A DNA stretch of 64,000 nucleotides, from assembly GCF_027744825.2 (NCBI RefSeq), contig NC_071347.1:21395001-21459000 (forward strand). Reading direction: 5' to 3'. A program made the translations under genes and the position numbers. Each line of letters starts with the position of its first letter. Positions within the stretch are counted from its first letter, which is position 1. Below the pieces are notes generated by a model, which was not told the DNA's origin, ran no database searches, and saw only the letters and a program-made list of their open reading frames with translations. This stretch comes from Synchiropus splendidus. Its lineage: Eukaryota > Chordata > Actinopteri > Syngnathiformes > Callionymidae. This document shows, one piece after another, positions 35,036-45,400 of this stretch.

Positions 35036-36705
35036 TAAAGAAGTTTAAATTGGTTTCAAAAGTCTGTAAATGTGTTTTGTACTTCTCAGCCATCGTGTGT
35101 CTCTTCTCATTCAATTTAAGTGAAGTAAAAAACTAAATATTAAATAAAAATATTCCTAATATGTGGAAACTAAAATGCAATAGATGCTCCTCCTAAAATG
35201 CATTGTTCCAATGGTTTTTTATATTATATATTTATATATTATGTTATGAGTCTTGTACAGCTTAATAGAATTGTTTGAATAAAGAAATACTTTTTAAATG
35301 GCAGACTTTTCCATTTATTTATTTTATAAATGTATTTAATAAACTTTATATAGTGTTGAGGCCTGATTTTTGATCACCATTTTAGTGGTAGGAGTGAGAC
35401 AGACTCATGAGCGTTTAATGCTGAAACTTTGTCAGAAGAGCCCCTCTGAAGAGCAGGGGACCAGACCCTGATGGCTTCTCCACATCCAGGATGAGACCCC
35501 CCGCAGGGGTCGCAACATCGTCTTCTGCTGGTGTGGCTTATCTTATCTCAGCTGCAGAGATACAGCTGTGATCTCTCTTATCTGCTCATGTTGTCTGTCA
35601 CATGTGGGGGAGCCTGGACGGGACAGAGCACTTCAGTTTACCTTGACTGAAGTCTGAAATGATGAACCAGTTTTTGGGAAGTGTCGTATAAATAAAGTCT
35701 CTGCTATAAGTTGGCGTCCTTCCCAAAGCCACCACTGGAAGCTCCTCCTTCTTCGGCTGGGGCTTTAACAAGAACCAGCGGTGGGACGTGACCCCCGCGC
35801 TCATGGGCAGAGGAAATTAGAGGAGCCGGGTCACATCGGAACGGTGTTGATCTTGTCGGTGGGGGGTTCTGGTTCTGCTCCTTTGAAGCACAACAAAGCT
35901 TGTCCCGCCACGTCTGCGTCAATCAGCAGAGGCCCCGGGGACACAGTCGTCCGGCTGCCGGGGGCCCGCCAGGGGAGAACGTGACGGAGGAAGTTATTAA
36001 ACTGACATCAACTGCTGATGTATTTACATGGAAGACATGTGAAGGAAACACACCGACTGAACAATAGGAGGCAGAGATAGTGAGGAGACGATAATTTGAT
36101 AATAATATTATGGTTTTGTCACTGAGATATTCTTCAAGAAGAGAAAATGTTTATAAAGATAAACTTTATTCAGCCAGTATACAATATAGACTCAATTCAA
36201 TCATTCAATCCAGAAACATTACTGATGCATCAAAGTGCGATCCATAGAAGAACACATTCCTCACTGTTTTATCGATCTTTCCCTGCACTGTCTCCGAAAA
36301 CGCTCTGTCTAAGGAGAGGGAAGTTGCTCCTCAAGGTTTCCTCCCATCGTAGAGACGTTGACTGCTTTCTGTAATGAAGAACAGGAAAATAAATTGATGG
36401 ATGATGGAACTGAAGAAGCTGAGGAGAGTTGGATGAAAGAGAAGGTGGACTATGGTTCGAGGTAGAAGCCACGAAGAATAATCTGTGGACAGATAGTTGA
36501 GAAGACTCAGACCTCCTAGTCACTCTCTGTTCACCTCCGTTCATCACATGGCGACTGCCATGCCAGTGATAGTTGGCCCTCAATTTCAGAATCGGGAGAA
36601 GCCTTCACTGAACTAGCGAACCAGGGACATGGAGCTCAGAAGCTTCATGCCAGTGTTTAGAAATGACAAGACTTGGTAAGACTTTGGTTCATCAAAACAC
36701 AGCCA

Positions 36706-37203
36706 GAGGTGGAGGCTCAGGAAGATGTTGTCCTGTTGGCCTCCAACTGACAGCTTCCAAGATGGAAGAGTGAGATTACAAATGAAACTGAGTCTTGCTC
36801 ACTCATCATGGTGAGGTGGAATTTGAGGTTTATTGTCGTCACAATGAAATAAAAGCTGAGCCAAAAGGCAAAGCAAACTGGGTCACGCTAGAGACCCAAA
36901 GTTCAAACACAGACTCTAAATAAGTATTGAATTTGAATTCAGCTTTATATATTTATAGCAGGTCCTATAGAATGACTTGGAGGGCCCTGCTTGGCCCCCG
37001 GGACCATGAGTTTGACACATGCTCTAGATTTACTGGTCAGTGTGCTCCAGTCTTTTGCGAAATCTTTGGGTTGTGACCTCGGAGATTGCGGATACAAGAG
37101 GCTGAGATGAGGATCCTCTGCAGGGTGTTGGGTCTAGTGAGGGTAGCTCAGAGTAGAGGGATTCAGTCTAAGGAGCCAAGATTTGGATTTGATGAGTCAT
37201 GGA
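36706..37203 (+). repeat. Dispersed repeat, copy A of an inverted pair
   Basis: About 500 bases match 42945-43458 in reverse orientation. Shared blocks include GGAGGCTCAGGAAGATGT, CAAAAGGCAAAAC/GC, GTTCAAACACAGACTCTAAA, GAATTTGAATTCAGCTTTAT and GGGTTGTGACCTCGGAGATT. The end, TTTGATGAGTCATGGATGG, resembles a LINE 3' part. No intact frame is present. Confidence 0.7.
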
Positions 37204-37439
37204 TGGAAGGTTTCTCTCCTGATTCTGGCCAGGATGAATCGATACTTTGCTCTAGTTAGTATAAACGTGAGCCTCAATCCAGACTTCCTTCACCATGGAC
37301 AGGAGACCCCATCAGACCTTCTAGCACCCTGTTCTGAACAACTCACACTGGCAGCTGGTCTGGATCCAAACCATCTAGCATCCAGGTGATCTACAGTCCT
37401 TCACATCACTCTCTTTTTATTGTTCTCCTCCAGCACCCA

Positions 37440-37830
37440 GCTCCACCACACTGAGGCGCTGGTGTTGCAGTACTCAAGACCAGTCTCAGTCTGAAGACCA
37501 CGTTTAAAGGTCTGCTACCTTTCTGCCCGGTAATGAACCTTACTTACATCAGGCTGGGAGCCTCAAGCTACCAACATTAAAGTCAGTAAATAACCAACAT
37601 TAGAGGTCGCTGTCCAGCCATTTGTAAAGAGAATGGCTCTAAAAAAGTCTTTCAAGCTTTCACAGTTGGTGGGGAATGATCTTCTGAAGAAGGGATCTGC
37701 TGACGGTGGTGTCCTGGGATTCCGATGGCAAATAGACCAACTACTTTGGTCTTGGACTTGGTCTCACCCCGCCTTGGTCTTGAGTGCGCTCTGGCTTTGG
37801 GACGGACTTTGGTCACGTTGATCATTCAAC
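37440..37830. repeat. GGTCTTGG-type interspersed repeat
   Basis: Alternating CAAGACCAGTCTCAGTC and TTGGTCTTGGACTTGGTCTC words at both ends surround unique sequence. It is related in word content to 9690-10060. The two ends are roughly inverted, so it may be a non-autonomous DNA element. Confidence 0.4.
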
Positions 37831-38860
37831 CCAGGAGAATGTGCAATGATCCGTTAGAATCTTGAGTGAAAAGACTGTGTTAGACTGTGTTTTTCTATGT
37901 AGTCATCAGTGCAGTGGTGCTATGCTCAGTCGTCTGTCCACTAGATCAGGCGTGGCAGTTTCCCAAGGGGCCTCACTAGGTACTGTGACTGCTGCGAGGG
38001 GCCATCAACCAAAACTCAAAAAATATAAAAGTGATGACAATGATAATGACAATAATAATAATAATGAATAAAATCCATTTTAATATAATTATAATAATAA
38101 TAATACAAAGCAAAAAGTAGTTACATGTAACTAAATGTGTTACTAAAATATAATAAAAGAAGGAGAAGAAGTGTAATAACTACATGACATTTTATGCTTA
38201 ATATATGTAGTATATATATTTTTTTTTTTCATAGTTTAAAAAAAAAATCAACTGTGGGGTGCAGAGTTTATTACAAGGTATTTCTTTCATCGTACATTAT
38301 TTATTTATTTATTAGAAATAATTCTAAAATAAGAGTTACACCTTAAAAAAAACATATTAAATTTAAGAATCCTCAATGAATGAGACAATCAGACACAAAA
38401 TATGGAATAATAAATTAAAAAAGGAAAAAGAAAGTGGTCAAATGGTCATGATTGGTGAAAAATGGAAATTTCTGATGCAGCCTGACCATAAATTCTGCAC
38501 TTGAAAATGAGAGGATCATAACAACACATTTGTAGCCTGAGCTGAGATGAAGTGCGAGTCCTGCCCAGTGAAAATGTCCAAGCGTCAAAACTCTACTGTA
38601 GCATCTTCATTGTCACCAACTTACCGTGCTGGATTTCAGCTCCAGCAGACGATGAGTGAATCATCCCATCAGTGGGCGCCCAGATGAAGACTTACATTGG
38701 ACAGTGACCGCTACATTTAAGAGTTTAGGGAGACGGAAGAGGAGGCGGCGTTGAACCATGACCCTTCCTTTGCCAGTAAAACATTCCGAGCTGAAGTGTG
38801 AAATTGAAGTCGACGTCCTAAAAGCTTGTGTTTAGGACCATGTTGGTGTTTGCTTCTTAC

Positions 38861-39090
38861 CTCACGATCACTTTGACTCGGGACTCGTCGACTCCTTTCC
38901 TGGTCGACTCGCTCTTGGCGCCTCCCTGCAACAGAGGGAGAGGTCCTGCACTCAGTGGTACATGTGTTTTCTATCCACTGGTTTTGGGCAACGCCAGACT
39001 TGGCATCATGCAGGGACAGTTACAGTAACTCCATGTGACGTTAATCCTGCCACACTTACCGAGGGGCTCGCCGGCTCTCCGGGGGCCGAA
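38861..39090 (-). other. Two exon-like segments, gene unassigned
   Basis: Segment 38861-38925 (65 bases) has a strong acceptor (CTCTGTTGCAG) and strong donor (GAG|GTAAGA). In one frame it encodes GGAKSESTRKGVDESRVKVI. Segment 39060-39090 has a strong donor (TCG|GTAAGTG) and a weaker acceptor. They could be further 3' exons of the TRIM gene, which lies upstream on the same strand. I could not join them to its last placed exon in a frame that makes sense, so the function is left open. Confidence 0.25.
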
Positions 39091-39382
39091 CTCAGGTCAC
39101 GGGAAAACAAGAGGAGATTCTAGTACTTCTGCAACAATAAAGAAATACAATCGAGTCATTACAGGTTTCAGTGGACCTGTCACTCACACCACGTGGTCTC
39201 AAACAGGTCTTAGTCTGGGCAAATAGTTTTCATGGTGGGTAGGGTTGAAATCCTGCGCTGCCGGCAGCGCCACCTATCTGTGGGTGGAAGTCATCTCTCA
39301 TTAAAAGGATGGAGGCTACCACTGACGTTCATGACAAAGATGGACCTGGACACCTTTCAATAATAAAAAAATAACAAGAAAA

Positions 39383-39502
39383 TCATAAGATTATTTCAAA
39401 TTTCATTCAAAATTTGCCTGAATAACCAAAACAGTTGTGCAAAACCTGCAAACATGAATAAGAAAATAATTTTAAAAAATGAATAGAGCTTTCACATGGC
39501 AT

Positions 39503-39533
<31 letters not shown>

Positions 39534-39887
39534 CCATGACATAAATAAATAATACTGACAATTTCAAAAATGGTCTACCATATAAAAAATAATAATAACA
39601 ATAATCATCACAACATTGTTTCCATTATCAGAGTTATTATAATTATGATAATTATGATCATAAATTGAATGAATTAGTTGTATTAAAATTCAATACTACT
39701 ACTACTAGTCCTACTAATAATAATAACAATTGTAGTATATCTAAACATTTTATCATATTGTTATTATAAATAATCAATACTACTACTATTATGTACTACT
39801 ACTACAAATAATAATAACAACAGCAACAATAAGGACGTTATTATATATATAAATAATTTTAAAAATCCATTCTTTTTTCAAAATCAA
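39383..39887 (+). repeat. AT-rich direct repeat, copy 1
   Basis: Matches 41293-41782 in the same orientation, starting at CATAAGATTATTTCAAATTT. It then continues with CTGCAAACATGA, ATGACATAAATAAATAAT, TCTACCATATAA and a series of TACTACTACTA and TAATAATAA runs. It has a (TA)n tract at 39504-39530 that the other copy lacks. Confidence 0.75.
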
Positions 39888-40700
39888 ACCACCAAACAAA
39901 ATCGGACTAGTTGGCCTAAGATGTTGGACCACAAATGAAGAAGATGGAGGCCACCACTGGAGTTCATGACAAAGATGGACCTGAAGGTGTGACAGAGCAG
40001 AATCTTTGGAGATTACAAACAACGGCGCGGACATCTGAGAGATGCCTATCACGGTTGAGGACCATTTGAAGACCATGCAGGTGGCTCTCATTGGCTACAT
40101 TGGAATCTAGTTCTAAAAAATCCAGCTGAGAAAGGCAGGTCTTCCCTCTGCGGAGCAGCTTTTGAAGCGAGGCGGCGAGCTCTCAAAGATCTTATCAGAG
40201 AGGGGTGAAGATTGTGGCCGGGGTGTTTAGAGGAGCGGGACCGCGGGAGATAAGCCACTCATGTTTGGAGACATTAGTGACAGTGGGTTCAATATAGAGC
40301 TCCTGAATGATGACAGACTAGTCATGAAAAACAAGGTGAAATTGTGGTGAAAAGGTGTGAATACGTTACCTTTTGCTGGAGTGTCTCAGCACCTCATCAA
40401 ACATTCTTCTGTTTCTGGTCTTGCAAAGCCATCATGTCCTGGATAGCAAAGCTATAGCAAGTCTCAAGTGTTGCCCTGGGAGGAGGAGAAAACTGGTGTT
40501 ACATTTGGGCTCCAATACTTTCCAATACTTCAATTCATTTCTATATGAGTTCTGAGACACCTTGAGCTCCCCCTGGAGGCTCACGGGAGAGGGACGTCTG
40601 GGCCTTGTCGTTTTCGCTGCTGCCCCCTCGACACAACACCAGCTAAGGAAAGCGATGCTGCCAAATGTTTCAGTAGAGACGCACCAGCACGGACCTTCAT

Positions 40701-42474
40701 TTAAAGGTCAGGTTTCACTTCACTGTGGTCACAGTTTGGCTCCTTTTTAATGGCCACGTCAGGTCCAGGGGATGAGCGCCGTCTTTTCCGGACAGATGAT
40801 CCCAGAGGGACCATTTCCAGCAGGCTACAAGAATCCAGAAGACGAGGCATAAACAAGTCTTGCAACCAATGATCCTGGCTATTTTCACCTGTACTACCTG
40901 GGTTTCTCCTCTTTGTTTTCATCCTGAGAGCCAGGAGGAACCTGGATCCCTAGATCTGTCAGAACCAGCCACAGTTATGAAGCTGCATTCACAAGTCAAA
41001 CACTTGAGGACGTGAACCTGACATACCTTCTCTCTGTGGAGTGGGGGGTTGGAGACTCAGGGCACCACTTAGTTTGCCTGATATCTGAAAGCAATATCAA
41101 TAAAGTTATGATGCATTCTGTCAAGAATGTACTGTAGATTGTTGTCATCAAGAAGCACTTTGTGTTTTCACTCCTCATGTGTAGCTATGTTTGGATGGAA
41201 GTCTGGGACCGTCACCAATGACAGTGAACCTGCACTGAAGTGGAGCGTGAGAAAGACTTCTGGGGCAACTGACTTTCATACACCAAAAACACCATAAGAT
41301 TATTTCAAATTTCATTCAAAACATGTATTTTAAATGCCTAAATAACAAAAACAATTGTGTAAAAGCTGCAAACATGATAATAAAATAATAAATAAATAAA
41401 TAAAATAGATCTTTAACATAGCATTGATCATAAAAAAAGAAATAAAAATATATCAAGGAAAATTCAATGACAAAAATAAATAATTCAGACAAACAATTTC
41501 AACAATTCTCTACCATATAATAATAATAATAAGAAGAAGAAAGTATAGTGTATTTCCTATTATCATAATTATTATAATAATCATTATTATTGTTATAAAT
41601 AAGCTGAATTAGTAGTATTGAAATTCAAGTACTACTACTACTAATGATTATTATTATATAACTAAACATATTATTATTATTATTATAAATAATCAATACT
41701 ATTACTACTACTACCAATAGTAACAACAACAACAATAAGAATTTTAAAAAGAATTAAAAAGACTTTTTTTTTTAAATCAAGCAGAGGAAAATAGGTGAAG
41801 TTGTACTTAAAAATACAAGAGCACTGATGAATGGGTGAGTTTTGCGGGAGGAGAGGAAGGAGTGTTCCTGCAGCAGCCTGTTCACATCACCGTGACACGT
41901 TGATGTGGGTTTTTCACGCCTCGGTTTTGTTCTGTGACTTCAGCGTTGGAACCAAAACACCCGTGAGTTAGACTAAACAAGGAAGATGATGAGATACGAT
42001 GGGACGTCTTCAGTCCGTCCTGCGTCACTCGCTGGCCTCGCCGCTGTTTTTCTGTTTCATTTCAGAGTTTTGACTCAAGAGAGTCTGATCCAGGCTGACG
42101 CGAGTGACTGGGGAAGTGGAGCTGCCTCTTCTATTCAGGACAATGGCATCTCCTGTCAACGCGTGTTAGCGCGTCTTGCCAGCTAACCTGGGGTGACACA
42201 CTGACCTGGGGAGTCCGGCCGGACCCTGGCAGGCTGGTCGCCAAGTGGCTGGTGGGCGGCTGCCGCCTGGACTGAGTGGGTGCTGTCCTCGGGAGCCGGA
42301 CGCTCTGGCACCAGGGAGCCGGCGGGGGCCAGTTGGGGTCGATCTTTTCCACCTGCATCTGCAGCTGAGCCAGAGTATTATGGGATGTTCTTGAGGTGAA
42401 GCTGAGAGGCGAGCTGGAGGGAGTGAGACCAGACTGTGGTGCAGGGACTCCAGGATCACGTTGGTGCTCCACCA
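40701..42474 (-). CDS. trim24: trim24 exons 9-11: proline-rich tail, putative end
   Basis: Exon 42206-42474 joins in phase ([10 protein letters not shown]) and encodes a Pro/Ser-rich region with [18 protein letters not shown], comparable to the LAQLRLQHMQQ region of TIF1 proteins. A 26-base micro-exon at 40898-40923 (DENKEEKPS) has good splice sites and exactly the phases needed. It joins exon 40701-40824, which encodes [20 protein letters not shown] and then TAA. IKKEP is a sumoylation-type motif, as found in the tails of relatives. An alternative donor (GAA|GTGAAA) just before the stop would allow more exons. Confidence 0.6.
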
Positions 42475-45400
42475 CTAAAGAGCCTGGACACACACAAGCG
42501 CCACCACTTCAACCACATCCTCTCTCCACAGCGAGGAAGTGTCACTCCACACCAACCAGTGCGAAGCAGCGGTTTTGTTGTCCCACTTCACTGACTCATC
42601 TGCTCCCACTATCTCAGGAAGGTCGCCCACGGTACTGAGGGCCATGTTTACAGGCCGATTCATGCTCCCTTTACGTCAGAAATTGCACCCGTCCATTTCA
42701 TACCACATCCCCATCACGGATCACGCGCTTCCATATGTTCTTTACGTTGCTGTGCACCAATATATCCACCAGTGGGAGCGGCCCAGAGTCAAAAAGATAT
42801 GACAACAACAAACTCCAAAACCAACATGCCGACTGTGGAAGAAGCATTGATCATGTGGCTCTTGCACGAAAGAGGAACTGCTCCGTTTGGCCTGAAATAC
42901 GGAGGAAATGAACGCAGAGCAGGGACAGAAGGACCGTACATAGTACATCCGTACATGACTCATCAAATCCAAGTATTGGCTCCTTAGAATGAGTCACTCT
43001 ACTCTGAGCTACCCTCACTAGACCCAACACCCTGCAGAGGACCCTCACTCATCAATTGTATCCGCAATCTCCGAGGTCACAACCCAAAGATTTCACAGAA
43101 GACTGGAGCAGACTGATCAATAAATCTTGAGCGTGTGTCAAACTCATGGTTACGGGGGCCATACCCAGCCCTCCAAGTCAGTCTATGGGACCTGCTACAA
43201 ATATATAAAGCTGAATTCAAATTCATTATTAATTTAGAGTCTGTGTTTGAACTGTTGGTCCCCAGCGTGACCTAGTGTGTTTTGCCTTTTGGCACAGCTC
43301 ACTCCCTGATCAGTGAGCAAGACCCCTAGAACTCCGTGACTTGAGGAGAATTTTGTTTGTAATCTGGACATGATGGTCCACTCTCCTATCTTCGAACTGA
43401 GCCGTCCAGTTGGAGGTCAACAGGACCACATCTTCCTGAGCCTCCAACACACGTTCACACACAGCTGTGTTTAGCAGTTCAAGAGGAACCAAAACGGCAT
43501 TCAGTCTTCTTCAGAAACAAGTCTTGTCACTGCTGATCTGTTCCACACCGGCATGAGGGACCAAGCTGAAGGTTCTTGGTTCAGTGAGGGCCGACTATCA
43601 CTCCAATGGGAGTCACCATTAACCTTACCCAGATCAACACCAGAGGCCCAATAAGAAGAGCGGCACTGGAACCGCACCCCGCCCAGTGGTGTGAAAGTGG
43701 TACTGCATTTAGCTTCAAGCAGGTTTTCAATCTGGAACATAATCTGAAACAGGAGACGATACGTTACTGTCATGTGACCCGCGCGACAGTCGGGTCCTCT
43801 CACCATGCGCTTGCAGTGCAACAGCGCCACGGTTCCGTTCCTCGACGTGGCCCACATGGCAAACTTCAGGACGTGATGCAGCCGCCTGGAGAGATCAGCG
43901 ACGTCCTCCTGCTGTTTGCACAAGACGCTCTCCTGCTCCTGCGTCACGGCCTGCAGAAGACCAACAAATGACTGTGTTCAAACATCTCGAGGGGACGATC
44001 CCAGCTCCAGGTCACATCCAGATTCTCTGCCGAGCAAAGCATCAATATGTAAAAGTGCTCATGAGTCAGAGAAGGGACACAAACCTCCAGTTGGTGGATC
44101 ATCTGCTTCTCCTTCCTGTTGATCTGTTCTACTAAGCTGCAGACGGATGCTGTGATGTGTTTCCGGACTGATGACCGGTTCTGACTGACCCGCTGGAGCC
44201 TGTAGTGTAAGTAATTTTTCAAGAATTAATAATAAATAACGTACACAATTCTTGTATTATGGAAGTCAAAATGAGCATGTCTCAATGTGTTGTGTATGAG
44301 TGTGTTTAGAATAGCATTTGTGTTGGGAGCGACTCTTGGAAACACGCCTCTGTGTGAGGACCTTCTCTGGAGCCAAGTTTAAGCTTAAGTTTGAAGAGTA
44401 AAACTTCAAAACACATTGGCCACTGTAGTTGGGTTTAAGCTTGGTTAAGAGTCCTGGTTAAGATTAACCATTAGGTTTAGGGTGAGAGGCTGGGGAAAGG
44501 GTTATGGCCACGAGAGGTCCCCACAAAGTGTCTCCTTACAACCGTTGGAGCTTGCGTGTGAACAAAGGAGCTTGTGTTTACTGGGGGTCAATAAGTAAGT
44601 AAAACTAGTTGTTTATCTTCTTTGTTTAGCGTAGTTTGAAGTTGTGCGTTGGCTTGGTGCTTATTCTCGCGCAACAACTCCATCGTATCTGTCATTTTCA
44701 CTTATTGTGTCATTTTGCTCTGTTTTTAATTGTCTTCAATGTTGCTAGAGATGCTCACAGTTAGCATTGCGGATAGCCCCATTTTGCGATCATATGTAAC
44801 TCATTTATGCTTTTAAAAAGTCCCAAACAAAAGTCGTTTATTGAATGTTATTAATAATAACAATGATAATAATAATCTTGCAGATCATTTTTAAATAAAA
44901 GTCAAGATTGTAGTATGCTTTTCATGTTGCATTAAACTGCTAGCAATGCTAACTGTTAGCAACAAACTATGCCCCAAACGTGACCTTTGTAATCTTGCTA
45001 TTTTAGCGTTTAGTTCATCTGTGCGACTGCGCCCTCTGGTGGAAGCCTGTGGTTACCTGCGTGAATCTGAACTCCAAAGTGAAAACTGTGGATGTTGGAG
45101 GCCACTGACCGTTCTTGGACGGAGCGTGAGACCTCCTCGATGAGTCTTTGTTTCTCCTGCAGCTGCTGAGTCATGCTCTCCAGATGCTGCCGGAGGCTTT
45201 GAACAGCGTCGGCCAGGAACTGGTACCTGGAAGACAAAAGCAGGGAGCGACTCGGTGCACCGCTCGAGTCACTGACTCTGAGGGTACCTGTGGTCTTTGT
45301 GCTGCAGCAGCTGGCAGTCGCGGCACGTTAGCAGGTCGCAGGTCTCGCAGTAGAGCTTCAGCGCCTCCTGCCTGTGGCTGTCACAGAACATGGGTCTCTG

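Noticed and set aside
38861..38925. Kinesin motor-start exon (DESRVKVIVR resembles VKVxVR of kinesins)
   Set aside because: No following kinesin motor exons (P-loop, switch regions) were found on that strand, so the resemblance is too short to use.
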